From the NCBI RefSeq assembly GCF_014201585.1, contig NZ_JACHES010000005.1, forward strand, positions 148,673 to 212,672: a DNA stretch of 64,000 nucleotides, in the 5' to 3' direction. Positions 10,069-20,035 of this stretch are shown here, one piece after another. The position numbers were made by a program, and so were the translations under genes. Below the pieces are notes generated by a model that saw nothing but the letters and a program-made list of their open reading frames with translations, searched no databases and was not told the DNA's origin. The stretch is from Anoxybacillus tengchongensis (GTDB lineage: Bacteria; Bacillota; Bacilli; Bacillales; Anoxybacillaceae). Within the stretch, counting starts at the first letter, position 1; each line of letters opens with the position of its first letter.

Positions 10069-11575
10069 GGCGCTTCCGATTATGTTTCAAGGAACACATT
10101 CGGATGCTGGAAAAAGTGTCATTGCGACCGCTTTTTGCCGCATTTTTGCACGAAACGGCTGGAAGACGGCACCGTTTAAATCACAAAATATGTCGCTCAA
10201 TTCATATGTGACAGTCGATGGAAAAGAAATCGGGCGCGCGCAAGGGGTACAAGCGGAAGCGGCAGGTGTGTTGGCAACGACGCATATGAACCCGATTTTA
10301 ATTAAGCCGAGCCGCGATCAAGAAGCGCAAATTGTCGTGCATGGAAAACCGTATGCAAATATGAAAGCGACCGCTTATCGCAACGAGTTTTTTAATATCG
10401 GTCTTGAGCTCGTTCGACAGTCGCTCGACACATTGATGCAACAATACGATCGTCTTGTCATTGAAGGAGCTGGCAGCCCAGCGGAAGTAAATTTAAACGA
10501 TCGCGAGCTCGTGAATATGCGCGTGGCGCGTATGGCGAATGCGCCTGTCGTGCTTGTTGGCGATATTGAGCGCGGTGGAGTGTTTGCGAGTTTAGTTGGC
10601 ACGTTGCAGCTATTAGAGGAAAAAGACCGCAAGCGTGTCATCGGGGTCATTATTAATAAATTTCGCGGCGATGCTTCGCTTCTTCAGCCTGGATTGCGTT
10701 GGTTTGAACAATATACAGGTGTGCCGGTGCTCGGTGTTGTGCCGTACGTGCCGATGCGAATCGATGCTGAAGATTCGGTCGTGCTTTCCCGGTATGCGAC
10801 AAAAAAAGACGATACGAAAGCGATTGATGTTGCGGTCATTCAATATCCGCGCCTGTCGAACTTTACAGACGTCGATCCGTTTTTTGCTGAACCGGATTGT
10901 TCGGTGCGGTTTGTGACCGATGTGTCGGTATTAGGAGAGCCCGATATACTTATTTTGCCCGGAAGTAAAAATACGATTGAAGACGTTCAATTTTTAAGAG
11001 AAACAGGGTTGTTTTCTGACATCCAGCGTTTGTATGAGCGAACGGATGTGACGATCATCGGCATTTGCGGCGGCTATCAAATGCTTGGTGAGCGCATCAA
11101 AGATCCGTTTCATGTCGAAACACCGCTCGATGATATAGATGGATTAAGTTTGTTGCCGGTGGCAACGACGCTTTCGTGTGAAAAAACGACGGTGTTATGC
11201 GAAGGAAGATTAACCTATAAAAACAAAACGTTTCATGTAAAAGGATATGAAATTCATATGGGACGTTCGATCGTGAAACACGGTGAGCCACTTATTTTGC
11301 TCAACGGAAAAACAGATGGGTGTAAAACGAAAGATGAGCGCGTGATCGGAACGTATATGCACGATTTGTTTCATAACGATGCGTTTCGTCATTACTTGTT
11401 AAATGATATGCGGTGCAAAAAACAGCTTCCACCACTAGTGGAGCGACCGCTTTATCGGCAATTACGTGAGCAAGCATTCGATGATCTGGCAAATTGCATT
11501 GAAACACATGTCGATGTAAAAGCGATTGAACAAAAAATGATCGCATTTCAAGGGGGAGAGGATCATGCTTTATAA
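10061..11575 (+). CDS. cobQ: Adenosylcobyric acid synthase (CobQ/CbiP)
   Basis: Amidates the b, d, e and g side chains of adenosylcobyrinic a,c-diamide. The 504-aa protein has MFQGTHSDAGKSVIATAFCR with the P-loop at the N-terminus, IEGAGSPAEVNL, and a glutamine amidotransferase domain with IIGICGGYQMLGE. It overlaps cbiA by 8 bases and the next gene by 11. B. megaterium keeps this function outside its long cbi operon, as far as I recall; here it is inside. Confidence 0.94.
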   Translation: MRKALPIMFQGTHSDAGKSVIATAFCRIFARNGWKTAPFKSQNMSLNSYVTVDGKEIGRAQGVQAEAAGVLATTHMNPILIKPSRDQEAQIVVHGKPYANMKATAYRNEFFNIGLELVRQSLDTLMQQYDRLVIEGAGSPAEVNLNDRELVNMRVARMANAPVVLVGDIERGGVFASLVGTLQLLEEKDRKRVIGVIINKFRGDASLLQPGLRWFEQYTGVPVLGVVPYVPMRIDAEDSVVLSRYATKKDDTKAIDVAVIQYPRLSNFTDVDPFFAEPDCSVRFVTDVSVLGEPDILILPGSKNTIEDVQFLRETGLFSDIQRLYERTDVTIIGICGGYQMLGERIKDPFHVETPLDDIDGLSLLPVATTLSCEKTTVLCEGRLTYKNKTFHVKGYEIHMGRSIVKHGEPLILLNGKTDGCKTKDERVIGTYMHDLFHNDAFRHYLLNDMRCKKQLPPLVERPLYRQLREQAFDDLANCIETHVDVKAIEQKMIAFQGGEDHAL

Positions 11576-12590
11576 ACAAATCGGGGAAGAAGTGCGCAAC
11601 TATATTGATCAACTAACAAAGCCGCGTGGCAGTCTCGGACGGCTTGAGGAACTAGCGATCGAGGTTGCGAAAATGACAGGGGAACGTTTTCCGCGCGTGA
11701 CACCGCCGGGCGTGCTCGTCTTTGCAGCCGATCACGGCATCGCAAAAGAAGGGGTGTCTGCTTATCCGCAAGAAGTAACGGCGCAAATGGTGCTTAATTT
11801 TGCACGTGGCGGAGCCGCGATTAACGTATTTAGTAAACAAATTGACGCCACGTTTGCAGTTGTCGATGTTGGTGTGGCGGTTGATATTCATGAAGAAAGC
11901 GTCATCAATGAAAAAGTGGCGTACGGAACGAACAATTTTGCGTACGAAAAAGCGATGACGAAAGAAGACGCAGAGCGAGCAGTGCAAGTCGGATATCGGC
12001 AAGGAAACCGAATGATTGACAGCGGTATTCGTTGTTTGATCGTTGGGGAAATGGGAATCGGAAATACGACAACTGCAAGTGCATTGTTAGCGGCAATGAG
12101 CGGTCGCCACGTTGCAGAGCTTGTCGGGAAAGGAACAGGCATTCATAATGAGGCGGTGAAACATAAACGGGCAGTCATTGAACGAGCACTTATGCTTCAT
12201 CAGCCGAAAGCGTCTGATCCGATTGATTTATTGACAAAAATCGGCGGACTTGAAATTGCAGCGATGGCAGGGGCGATGATTGCAGCGGCGGAGCGGCGCA
12301 TTCCAATTTTGCTTGACGGTTTTATTTGTACCGTTGCCGCACTTGTTGCGACACGTTTTGATGAAGACGTCGTTCATTATATGATTGCTAGTCATGAGTC
12401 TGTGGAGCCAGGGCATCGCATCGCCCTTCAGTTGTTAAACAAAGAGCCGCTCGTTCGTTTACATATGCGCCTTGGCGAAGGAAGCGGAGCAGCGGTCGCC
12501 TTTCCGATTGTCAATATGGCAATGGCGATGCTTCGTATGGCGACATTTTCGTCAGCTAACGTATCAACTGGGAGCGATCATCATGAATAA
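11565..12590 (+). CDS. cobT: Nicotinate-nucleotide:dimethylbenzimidazole phosphoribosyltransferase (CobT)
   Basis: Makes alpha-ribazole phosphate for the lower ligand of B12. The 341-aa protein contains LTKPRGSLGRLEELA, FAADHGIAKEGVSAYP, RGGAAINVF, EMGIGNTTTASALLA and HESVEPGHR, the full set of CobT signatures. The ATG lies inside the end of cobQ behind gggggagag. The partner enzymes CobU, CobS and CbiB are not in this window, so nucleotide-loop assembly must be completed elsewhere. Confidence 0.95.
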   Translation: MLYKQIGEEVRNYIDQLTKPRGSLGRLEELAIEVAKMTGERFPRVTPPGVLVFAADHGIAKEGVSAYPQEVTAQMVLNFARGGAAINVFSKQIDATFAVVDVGVAVDIHEESVINEKVAYGTNNFAYEKAMTKEDAERAVQVGYRQGNRMIDSGIRCLIVGEMGIGNTTTASALLAAMSGRHVAELVGKGTGIHNEAVKHKRAVIERALMLHQPKASDPIDLLTKIGGLEIAAMAGAMIAAAERRIPILLDGFICTVAALVATRFDEDVVHYMIASHESVEPGHRIALQLLNKEPLVRLHMRLGEGSGAAVAFPIVNMAMAMLRMATFSSANVSTGSDHHE

Positions 12591-13332
12591 AGGAAAAGTA
12601 TACATTGTTGGTGCAGGTCCTGGTGATCCGAAGCTGATTACTTTATATGGACGGGAGTGTATCGAAAAGGCGGACGTTATTATTTACGATCGGCTCGTCA
12701 ATACGCAGTTGTTAACTTATGCGAAAGAAGAAACAGAGTTTTTATATTGTGGCAAAGAGCCAAAAAAGCACGGAAACATTCAACAACAAATTCACAAATG
12801 GCTTGTGGAATATGCAATGAAAGGAAAAACGGTCGTTCGGTTAAAAGGTGGTGATCCGTTTATGTTCGGTCGCGGCGGCGAAGAAGCAGAATATTTACGA
12901 GCACATGGCATTCCGTATGAAATCGTGCCGGGTGTGACAGCTGGTGTGGCAGCGCCAGCATATGCGGGCATTCCGGTGACGCATCGCAACTATGCGGGTG
13001 GAGTCACGTTTATTGCGGGACACCAAAGCGGGGAACGTGATCGCATTCGCTGGGATGCGCTCAGTCATGCGACGGATACAATTGTATTTTATATGGGGAT
13101 GGGAAATATCGGTTACATTTGTGAACAGCTGCAACGTCATGGAAAAGATGGCCATACACCTGTCGCAGTAATTGAATGGGCAACGACAAATAAGCAGCGG
13201 ACGGTCGTTGGCACGTTACAAACGATTGTTGACATCGTACAAGAGAAAAAACTTTCTTCTCCTGCCATTATTGTCGTCGGGGATGTTGTGAAGCTGCATG
13301 ATCGGTTAAAGTGGGTGGAAGAAACGTGGTGA
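12583..13332 (+). CDS. cobA: Uroporphyrinogen-III C-methyltransferase (SUMT, CobA type)
   Basis: Makes precorrin-2 from uroporphyrinogen III, feeding sirohydrochlorin to CbiX. The 249-aa protein has YIVGAGPGDPKLITL, LKGGDPFMFGRGGEEAE and IVPGVTAGVAAPAYAGIPVTHR, diagnostic of SUMT. ATG 12583 overlaps the cobT stop by 8 bases; a longer in-frame ORF upstream only reads through cobT. The name cobA here means SUMT, not the Salmonella corrinoid adenosyltransferase. Confidence 0.93.
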   Translation: MNKGKVYIVGAGPGDPKLITLYGRECIEKADVIIYDRLVNTQLLTYAKEETEFLYCGKEPKKHGNIQQQIHKWLVEYAMKGKTVVRLKGGDPFMFGRGGEEAEYLRAHGIPYEIVPGVTAGVAAPAYAGIPVTHRNYAGGVTFIAGHQSGERDRIRWDALSHATDTIVFYMGMGNIGYICEQLQRHGKDGHTPVAVIEWATTNKQRTVVGTLQTIVDIVQEKKLSSPAIIVVGDVVKLHDRLKWVEETW

Positions 13333-13847
13333 TTGTTTATACGGGAGACGGAAAAGGGAAAACGACTGCAGCAGTCGGTCTTGCTGTTCGCGCGGCAGGA
13401 CATGGAAAAAAAGTGATTGTCATTCAATTCATTAAGTCGCCGCACCGTCCATATGGTGAGGCGAAAGTATTACAGCAGCTCGGCATTGGCGTGCATCAAA
13501 CAGGTGTAGGATTTACATGGACGAAAACGCCGACCGAGCATCGCGAAGCGTTACAAAAAGGGTGGGCGCTCGCGAAAGAACGTGTGCTGTCAGGAGAGTA
13601 CGATATCGTTATTTTAGATGAGCTAAACGTCGCGTTAGCGATTACATCGTTTCCGATTGATGATGTTTTGCCACTTCAAGATGTTGTGCATACGTTGCTG
13701 AATAAGCCAGCGCATACGCATGTTGTCGTGACAGGAAGAGGTGCAAAAGAGGACATCATTCAACTTGCTGATTTAGTGACGGAAATGAAAGAAGTGAAAC
13801 ATTACTATCATCAAGGCGTTCAAGCGATGAAAGGGATTGATTTATAA
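13329..13847 (+). CDS. btuR: Corrinoid adenosyltransferase (BtuR/CobO family)
   Basis: Transfers the adenosyl group from ATP to Co(I)-corrinoid. The protein of ~172 aa opens with VIVYTGDGKGKTTAAVGLA, the modified P-loop of the BtuR/CobO class, and has a Walker B-like YDIVILDELNVAL. Consecutive GTGs at 13326 and 13329 are both possible starts; 13329 overlaps the cobA TGA and suits the ggtggaag upstream. It is the last gene of the cobalamin operon and is closed by the hairpin at 13856-13895. Confidence 0.92.
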   Translation: MIVYTGDGKGKTTAAVGLAVRAAGHGKKVIVIQFIKSPHRPYGEAKVLQQLGIGVHQTGVGFTWTKTPTEHREALQKGWALAKERVLSGEYDIVILDELNVALAITSFPIDDVLPLQDVVHTLLNKPAHTHVVVTGRGAKEDIIQLADLVTEMKEVKHYYHQGVQAMKGIDL

Positions 13848-13855
13848 AGAATGGA

Positions 13856-13895
13856 TATTGTGAAAAAGCTGATGGCGATCAGCTTTTTCACAATA
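13856..13895. terminator. Bidirectional terminator between btuR and metH
   Basis: Perfect 18-bp inverted repeat (13856-13873 with 13878-13895) and a GGCG loop. The stem contains A5/T5 stretches, so either strand gives a hairpin with a U-rich arm. The metH stop codon (13888-13890) lies within the right arm. Confidence 0.85.
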
Positions 13896-16800
13896 CGTTA
13901 AAGTATCTTGCCTCCGGATGGGCGAAGACGATCGCTGAAACGGACGCCTCTGGTTCCATCATATAGCCTTCCGTTAAATGAATGCCGATTTCTTCTGGGC
14001 GTAAAAGGCGGAACAGCTTTTCTTGGTCTTCAAGATTTGGACAAGCAGGATAACCGAAAGAAAAACGTTGTCCTTGGTATTTTGCCGCAAACCGTTCTTC
14101 CATTGTAAAATCAGGCGAATCAGGAAAGCCCCAACGGTCGCGCATAATTTGATGAACGCGCTCGGCTAATCCTTCCGCTAGTTCAAGCGCTAACGCTTGA
14201 ATCGCGTGGCTTTTTAAAAACTGCCCTTCTTCTTTGAAACGTTGGGCTAAATCGCGCACGCCTCGGCCAGCGGTGACGGCAAATAGTCCGACGTAGTCGA
14301 TTTGTTCATTAGAAAGATAGTCGGCTAAACATAAATACGGTGCTTTCGTTTGTCTTGGAAACGTAAATGTCTCGATAACCGTTTGTTGATCGCGTGGGTC
14401 GTAAATGATGACCGTATTGCCGTCGCTTTTTGCTGGGAAAAATTGATATACCGCTTTTAGTGCAAGTGACGTTGTTTGTTTGGCTTCAGCGAGCAGTTCG
14501 TCGATCAACTCTTTTAACATCGTCGCTTTTTCATTTCCTTCCGCCAGCAGCTTTTTTACGCTTCCTTTTAAACCGAGATGGTGACCAAGAAGCATTTGCC
14601 AATTGACGTACGGTTCAATATGGGAAAGCGGAATGTGTTGCAATATATGTCGCTCTGTATCGGTCGGAACATAAACGGGTGCTGGCTTCACGTTCGATTT
14701 TGTCATAACGGCGACGGCGCTTTGTCGTTTTGTGACATGTTCGATTTTTTCTTTTTTCTCATAGGTGATGTCTTGTTGGACGATGCGATTCGCAAGCGTA
14801 AGTCCTTCCATCGCGTCTTTCGCATATAAAACGATGCCGTCATATTCTGGGGCAATTTTTGTATCGGTAAATTTGCGCGATAGCGCTGCACCGCCGACTA
14901 AAATCGGTAGCGAAATGCCCGCTTGTTTTAAGTCTTGCGCAGTGAGCACCATTTGTTGTGCGGATTTCACAAGCAACCCCGATAAGCCGATCATATCGGG
15001 CTGTTCGTGACGCACCGCTTCGATGAGCTGTTGCGGTGTTACTTTAATGCCTAAATCGACGACGCGAAACCCGTTGTTGCTTAAAATGATGTCGACTAAA
15101 TTTTTGCCGATGTCGTGCACATCGCCTTTGACGGTCGCAAGCAACACTTTTCCTTTCACGCTCGTTTCATTTTTCTCCATATGCGGTTCTAAAAAGGCGA
15201 CTGCTGCTTTCATCACTTCTGCGCTTTGCAGCACTTCGGCAACGATAAGCTGGTTATCATTAAACAAGCGACCGACTTCATCCATTCCGTTCATGAGCGG
15301 CCCGTTAATAATGTCAAGCGGGCTGTACGTTTGTAAAGCGAGCGTCAAATCTTCGATCAGTCCGTCTTTCGTTCCTTCAATGACGTATGTGGCGAGCCGT
15401 TCTTCTAACGTCATATGGACGTTTGCTTGTTTTGGCTGTTTTGTTTTATCGCGATAAAATTGAATAAACGCGTTTAACGTTTCATCATTCGTGTCAAATA
15501 ACAATGCCTCGGCTAAGCGTACTTCTTCTTCTGGAATGGAAGCGAATCGCTCTAATTTTTCTGTATTGACGATTGCATAATCAAGTCCGGCTTGTGTGCA
15601 ATGGTATAAAAAGACGGAGTTTAACACTTCGCGTCCGACAGGTGGCAAACCGAAGGAAACGTTACTAATGCCGAGCATCGTTAAACAGTTTGGCAAATGT
15701 TGTTTAATGAGCCGAATGCCTTCGATCGTCTCTTTTGCTGCGCCAATATATTGTTCGTCTCCTGTGCCGATCGGAAAAACGAGCGGATCGAAAATAATGT
15801 CGTGTGGTGAAACACCGTATTTGTTGACGAGCAAATCGTACGAACGAAGGGCGATGTCTAGCTTTCGTTTTGCGTCAATCGCCATCCCTTGTTCGTCAAT
15901 CGTGCCGACGACGACCGCTGCCCCGTATTGATGAAGAAGCGGAACAATTTTTTCAAACCGCTCTTCTCCGTCTTCTAAATTAATGGAGTTAATGATCGCT
16001 TTTCCTTGCGAATACGACAATGCGCAGGCGATGACGTCTTCATCGGTCGAGTCGATCACAAGCGGCACTTTCACTTTTTTCACGACTTGTTGAATAAATT
16101 GCTCCATATCTTCTTTTTCATCGCGGTCAGGGTCCGCTAAACAAATGTCGATAACGTGCGCCCCGTTTTTTACTTGAGCGCGGGCAATTTCTGCCGCTTC
16201 TTCATATTTTCCTTCGGCGATGAGCCGCTTAAATTTGCGCGAGCCGATGACGTTCGTTCGTTCGCCGACAAAAAGCGGGCGCATCGTTTCGTCGTAAATA
16301 AGCGCATCGATGCCAGAGACGGCGTGCACCGCAAACTGCTTCGGAATCGTGCGCGGTGGGATGTCACGCACAGCTTCGGCAATGGCGCGAATATGTTCCG
16401 GCGTCGTTCCGCAGCAGCCGCCGACGATATTTAACCATCCTTTTTCGGCAAATTGGCGAATTTTTTTCGCGAGCATGTCCGGTGTTTCGTGATAATGTCC
16501 TTCTTCGTCTGGAAGACCGGCATTCGGATAACAGCTGACGGCCGTGTTCGCTAATGAAGCGAGCGAGCGCAAATGATCGGTCATAAATTCAGGACCTGTT
16601 GCGCAGTTTAAACCGACCGCAAATGGCTTCATATGTTGAATGGAAATAAAAAACGATTCGATCGTTTGCCCGGCAAGCGTTGTTCCCATCGGTTCAATCG
16701 TTCCAGAAATCATAAGCGGCACTTGCTTTCCAACCGTTTTGAACGCTTCGGTAATGCCGAGAAAAGCAGCTTTCACGTTTAACGTATCTTGGCACGTTTC

Positions 16801-17277
16801 TAACAACAACAAATCGACGCCGCCAAGCAGTAAGCCGCGCGCTTGTTCTTCGTAGGAAGAAACGAGTTCAGCAAACGTTGCTCCCCCTGTGACGGACAGC
16901 GTTTTTGTCGTCGGACCTATCGAGCCAGCGACAAAGCGCGGGTGTGCAGTCGTCGTATATTTTTCTGCCGCGCGTTTCGCGAGTTTCGCGGCTTCGATAT
17001 TTAATTCAAGCGCCAAATGGCCGAGGTTGTATTCGTCTAAGACGATGCGTGTCGCTCCGAACGTATTCGTTTCAACGATGTCTGCTCCTGCGGCAAAATA
17101 AGCTTCATGAATATGTGAAATGACGTGCGGAGCAGTGAGTGTTAAATATTCGTTACATCCTTCGTACGCTTCACCGCCAAAATCGTCCGCTGTTAAGTTG
17201 GCTGCTTGAATCATCGTTCCCATCGCACCGTCAATAATTAAAATTTTTTTCTCAAGCTGTTCAAATAAACTAGCCAT
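13888..17277 (-). CDS. metH: Cobalamin-dependent methionine synthase (MetH)
   Basis: Transfers methyl from methyl-THF to homocysteine through methylcobalamin. The 1129-aa protein shows all four modules: homocysteine domain (DGAMGTMIQ; zinc ligands about Cys225, Cys288, Cys289 in GLNCATG and [10 protein letters not shown]), pterin domain ([13 protein letters not shown], about 340-600), cobalamin domain (GDVHDIGKN with cobalt-ligating His about 721) and C-terminal reactivation domain ([14 protein letters not shown]). ATG 17277 follows aggacgg; an upstream in-frame ATG at 17316 reads through yitJ. It overlaps yitJ by 8 bases, so the pair is one operon under the SAM riboswitch. Confidence 0.96.
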   Translation of the reverse strand: MASLFEQLEKKILIIDGAMGTMIQAANLTADDFGGEAYEGCNEYLTLTAPHVISHIHEAYFAAGADIVETNTFGATRIVLDEYNLGHLALELNIEAAKLAKRAAEKYTTTAHPRFVAGSIGPTTKTLSVTGGATFAELVSSYEEQARGLLLGGVDLLLLETCQDTLNVKAAFLGITEAFKTVGKQVPLMISGTIEPMGTTLAGQTIESFFISIQHMKPFAVGLNCATGPEFMTDHLRSLASLANTAVSCYPNAGLPDEEGHYHETPDMLAKKIRQFAEKGWLNIVGGCCGTTPEHIRAIAEAVRDIPPRTIPKQFAVHAVSGIDALIYDETMRPLFVGERTNVIGSRKFKRLIAEGKYEEAAEIARAQVKNGAHVIDICLADPDRDEKEDMEQFIQQVVKKVKVPLVIDSTDEDVIACALSYSQGKAIINSINLEDGEERFEKIVPLLHQYGAAVVVGTIDEQGMAIDAKRKLDIALRSYDLLVNKYGVSPHDIIFDPLVFPIGTGDEQYIGAAKETIEGIRLIKQHLPNCLTMLGISNVSFGLPPVGREVLNSVFLYHCTQAGLDYAIVNTEKLERFASIPEEEVRLAEALLFDTNDETLNAFIQFYRDKTKQPKQANVHMTLEERLATYVIEGTKDGLIEDLTLALQTYSPLDIINGPLMNGMDEVGRLFNDNQLIVAEVLQSAEVMKAAVAFLEPHMEKNETSVKGKVLLATVKGDVHDIGKNLVDIILSNNGFRVVDLGIKVTPQQLIEAVRHEQPDMIGLSGLLVKSAQQMVLTAQDLKQAGISLPILVGGAALSRKFTDTKIAPEYDGIVLYAKDAMEGLTLANRIVQQDITYEKKEKIEHVTKRQSAVAVMTKSNVKPAPVYVPTDTERHILQHIPLSHIEPYVNWQMLLGHHLGLKGSVKKLLAEGNEKATMLKELIDELLAEAKQTTSLALKAVYQFFPAKSDGNTVIIYDPRDQQTVIETFTFPRQTKAPYLCLADYLSNEQIDYVGLFAVTAGRGVRDLAQRFKEEGQFLKSHAIQALALELAEGLAERVHQIMRDRWGFPDSPDFTMEERFAAKYQGQRFSFGYPACPNLEDQEKLFRLLRPEEIGIHLTEGYMMEPEASVSAIVFAHPEARYFNVL

Positions 17278-19117
17278 GATAAACCGTCCTTTCTTTTGTG
17301 AGCCGCTCTTTTTCATGAATGTAGCGAACGAGTTCGACCGTCATATCGTAACGTAAAAATGGTGTAATTAAATAAATGCCTTGGAATAAATCGAATGCTG
17401 CATCGATGAGTGATTTGGCGATCGCCAAGCCTTCTTTTGTTGATTGAACAGGATCGTTGGCGCACGTAGCCATGCGGGCACGAATGTCGTCTGACAGCGT
17501 AATGCCTGGCACTTCATGATGTAAAAAGTCAGCGTTGCGCGCGCTTGTAATTGGCATGATGCCGATGTAAATCGGCGTTGGTAAATGTTTTGTCGCTTCA
17601 TATACGTCTTTGATTTGTTTTTCGCTATACAGCGGTTGTGTTAAAAAGTAGTGCGCCCCGCATTCAATTTTTTTCTCTAGCCGCTTGACCGCTTTATCTA
17701 AGTGGCGCACGTTCGGGTTAAAGGCCGCAGCGATGGAAAAGTTCGTTTTTTGTCCGAGCGGTTTACCCGAGTACGAAAGCCCTTCGTTAAATTGCCGAAT
17801 TAACGAAATGAGGTCAAACGATGATAAATCATATACGGACGTTGCGCCAGGGAAATCGCCTACTTTGGACGGGTCGCCTGTTAAAGCGAGTACATCGGTC
17901 ATGCCGAGCGTATGAAGTCCCATTAAATGCGACTGTAAACCGATTAAATTGCGGTCGCGGCACGTAATATGAATAAGTGGGCGCATATTTAGTTGTTGTT
18001 TGACGATTGTTCCGACAGCGACGTTGCTAATGCGAGGTGTCGCAAGCGAGTTGTCGGCAAGCGTTAGTGCGTCAATATGTGCGTCTTTTAATGCTTTTGC
18101 GCCTTCTAAAAATTTCGTTAAGCCGAGTTTTTTTGGCGGATCGAGCTCGACGATAATCGACCGTCGCGTGCGTGCAATATCGGCAAGGGAAGGTTGTTTC
18201 GTTTGTTCTGCTTCTTGAACGACAATGGTATGCCGTTGTTTCACTTCTTTTTTATATACAGGTGTGCGATCGGGAAGGGCGCGAGCAATCGCGGCAATAT
18301 GTTTTGGCGTCGTGCCGCAACAGCCGCCAATGAGTCGAACCCCTTGATCACGAAACGCCCGTGCCGTTTCTTCAAAATATTGTTCGCTCGTTTCGTAAAT
18401 GAATCGACCGTCGCGATATTGTGGCAAACTCGCATTCGGGTACACCGATAAAAAGGCGCGCGTTGGAATCGGTACTTCTTCGAGCGAGCGCAACATATGA
18501 TACGGACCGAGATGGCAGTTTAAGCCGACGACATCGGCACCAAGTTGTTCTAATTGACGAAGCGCCTCGGTAAGCGGCATGCCATGTTGCAAGACGCCAA
18601 TGTCATGAAGCGTGACGTGGGCGATGATCGGCAACGTCGTTTCTTTACGAGCGATGGAAAGAACGGTTTGTAATTCTTCGAAATCGTAATACGTTTCAAG
18701 TAAAAGCCCGTCAACGTCTTCGCTTAACAGGACATACAACTGTTCCCGAAACGTCCGTTTCACTTCTTCAAGCGAAATCGTACTTTTGTTTGTGCTGCGC
18801 AATCCTCCGATCGTACCGAGGACGTAGGCACGTCCTTTTGCTGCTTGTTTTGCAAGTTGGACAGCCGCTTTATTGATTTCTTTTACATCGTCCTGCAAAC
18901 CGTAGCGAGCAAGTTTCACATAGTTGGCGCCGTACGTGTTCGTTTGGATCACTTCAGCGCCTGCTTCGATATACGCTTCGTGAATATGAACGATTTCTTC
19001 CGGTTTTGTTACGTTTAATTCTTCAAAGCAACGGTCGATGCCGTGCGCATATAATAACGTTCCCATCGCTCCGTCGGCGATGACGATGCGTTGTTTTAAA
19101 TCGTCTAACAGTCCCAC
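17270..19117 (-). CDS. yitJ: Bifunctional homocysteine S-methyltransferase / methylenetetrahydrofolate reductase (YitJ type)
   Basis: Residues 1-~300 are a homocysteine methyltransferase domain ([29 protein letters not shown] zinc site). Residues ~325-610 are a methylene-THF reductase barrel ([34 protein letters not shown]). The reductase half would supply methyl-THF to MetH, which overlaps its 3' end. GTG 19117 (about 615 aa) is preferred because GGAGG at 19125-19129 is 7 bases from it but only one base from the in-frame ATG 19123. Which methyl donor the N-terminal domain uses is not visible. Confidence 0.92.
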   Translation of the reverse strand: MGLLDDLKQRIVIADGAMGTLLYAHGIDRCFEELNVTKPEEIVHIHEAYIEAGAEVIQTNTYGANYVKLARYGLQDDVKEINKAAVQLAKQAAKGRAYVLGTIGGLRSTNKSTISLEEVKRTFREQLYVLLSEDVDGLLLETYYDFEELQTVLSIARKETTLPIIAHVTLHDIGVLQHGMPLTEALRQLEQLGADVVGLNCHLGPYHMLRSLEEVPIPTRAFLSVYPNASLPQYRDGRFIYETSEQYFEETARAFRDQGVRLIGGCCGTTPKHIAAIARALPDRTPVYKKEVKQRHTIVVQEAEQTKQPSLADIARTRRSIIVELDPPKKLGLTKFLEGAKALKDAHIDALTLADNSLATPRISNVAVGTIVKQQLNMRPLIHITCRDRNLIGLQSHLMGLHTLGMTDVLALTGDPSKVGDFPGATSVYDLSSFDLISLIRQFNEGLSYSGKPLGQKTNFSIAAAFNPNVRHLDKAVKRLEKKIECGAHYFLTQPLYSEKQIKDVYEATKHLPTPIYIGIMPITSARNADFLHHEVPGITLSDDIRARMATCANDPVQSTKEGLAIAKSLIDAAFDLFQGIYLITPFLRYDMTVELVRYIHEKERLTKERTVYHG

Positions 19118-19146
19118 GTCCATTCCTCCGTTTCTTTTTCAAACTA

Positions 19147-19175
19147 AAACGTCTTCTTCATAAGAAGAAGACGTT
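19147..19175 (-). terminator. Expression-platform terminator of the SAM riboswitch
   Basis: 12-bp perfect stem (19148-19159 with 19164-19175, aacgtcttcttc/gaagaagacgtt), loop ATAA, followed on the - strand by TTTAGTTT. It lies between the aptamer and yitJ, where an OFF-switch terminator is expected. Confidence 0.85.
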
Positions 19176-19186
19176 GTGCGCTCCTT

Positions 19187-19290
19187 CTTATCTTCCAAGC
19201 GAATCGCTTGTCTGGACTTAGCACCTTGACGATCGTCAGGTTGCTGAAGGTTCATCGGGCCAGTCCCTCCCCTTCTCTCGATAAGATGTT
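19187..19290 (-). promoter_or_regulatory. SAM-I (S-box) riboswitch aptamer controlling yitJ-metH
   Basis: On the - strand the order of conserved blocks is CTTATCGAGAG, GGAGGGACTGGCCC, GATGAACCTTCAGCAACC, AAGGTGCTAAGTCC and GGAAGATAAG, the canonical S-box core, with P1 closed by CTTATC/GATAAG. A terminator follows at 19147-19175. High SAM should therefore end transcription before yitJ and metH. Confidence 0.96.
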
Positions 19291-19307
19291 GTATGAAGTT
19301 ACTCATA

Positions 19308-19336
19308 AATGTAACTGATTTTTTAGAAATATTCAA
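19308..19336 (-). promoter_or_regulatory. Promoter of the yitJ-metH leader
   Basis: On the - strand TTGAAT, a 17-base spacer and TACATT lie just upstream of the S-box aptamer. This is a good vegetative sigma-A match. Confidence 0.7.
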
Positions 19337-19357
19337 CTATTTTATTTGAAAATAAAA

Positions 19358-19381
19358 AAGAAGGCGTGTTGCCCTCTTAAC
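19358..19381 (-). terminator. Terminator of yajQ
   Basis: Imperfect stem AAGAGGGC/GCCTTCTT around a short loop, followed on the - strand by a run of six T. The yajQ stop codon (19377-19379) is within the stem. Confidence 0.65.
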
Positions 19382-19868
19382 GATAGTTGACGAATTGGAC
19401 GTCGATTGGCAAGTCTGCTTCGCGAATGGCGGCGATCACTTTTTGTAGATCGTCTTTACTTTTGCCGCTGACGCGAATTTGATCTTCTTGAATTTGACTT
19501 TTTACTTTCAAGCCTGTATTTTTAATGATTGTGTTAATTTTTTTCGCGTTGTCTTTGTCGATGCCTTGGACGAGTTTGGCACGTTGGCGCACCGTTCCGC
19601 CAGAAGCAGGTTCTATTTTTCCGTATTGAATGTTTTTCGTTGGCACACCGCGCTTAATGAGCTTGCCGATGAGCACGTCTTTGAGTTGTTCGAGCTTAAA
19701 TTCATCATCAGAAATGAAAATGAGTTCATCTTTTTCAAGCGAAATGTCGCTTTTGCTTCCTTTAAAATCATAGCGGTTTTGAATTTCTTTTAACGCGATG
19801 TTGATGGCGTTTGTTACTTCTGACAAATCGACTTTCGACACAATATCAAATGAACTTTCTTTTGACAT
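19377..19868 (-). CDS. yajQ: YajQ family nucleotide-binding protein
   Basis: 163 aa, matching the family: [19 protein letters not shown] at the start, [10 protein letters not shown], and a C-terminal [12 protein letters not shown]. YajQ proteins have two RNP-like ferredoxin folds; some bind cyclic di-GMP or act as co-regulators, but the role in Bacilli is not settled. ATG 19868 has GAGGTGATG upstream; the longer open frame begins in the promoter. It is a single-gene unit with its own promoter and terminator. Confidence 0.92.
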   Translation of the reverse strand: MSKESSFDIVSKVDLSEVTNAINIALKEIQNRYDFKGSKSDISLEKDELIFISDDEFKLEQLKDVLIGKLIKRGVPTKNIQYGKIEPASGGTVRQRAKLVQGIDKDNAKKINTIIKNTGLKVKSQIQEDQIRVSGKSKDDLQKVIAAIREADLPIDVQFVNYR

Positions 19869-19902
19869 ATACATCACCTCAATATAAATTCGTTGTGTTT
19901 CC

Positions 19903-19931
19903 ATTATAGTCGATTGTTGACATATGAACAA
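19903..19931 (-). promoter_or_regulatory. Promoter of yajQ
   Basis: On the - strand TTGTTC, a 17-base spacer and a consensus TATAAT, about 35 bases before the yajQ ATG. Confidence 0.75.
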
Positions 19932-19958
19932 CTTTACAAAATCTTTATATATAAAAAG

Positions 19959-19986
19959 TAAACAAACTGTCGAATGTTGTCGATAT
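19959..19986 (+). promoter_or_regulatory. Sigma-D type promoter for the lipoprotein/chemoreceptor pair
   Basis: TAAA (19959-19962), 16 bases, then GTCGATAT (19979-19986). The Bacillus sigma-D consensus is TAAA, N14-16, GCCGATAT, so only one base differs. A TATAAT at 19984-19989 overlaps it, but no -35 TTGACA-like box is found 17 bases before, which favours the sigma-D reading. Confidence 0.6.
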
Positions 19987-20035
19987 AATAAATGAAGTAG
20001 GATTTGATCGAAAGATAAGGAGATGAGGGAATTTT

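Noticed and set aside
15023..15457. 144-aa ORF antisense to metH
   Set aside because: Mirror of the cobalamin-domain region; low-complexity Ser/Thr composition typical of antisense frames.
19139..19336. 65-aa ORF on the - strand upstream of yitJ
   Set aside because: It is the S-box riboswitch and its terminator read as protein; no RBS, and the RNA structure explains the sequence.
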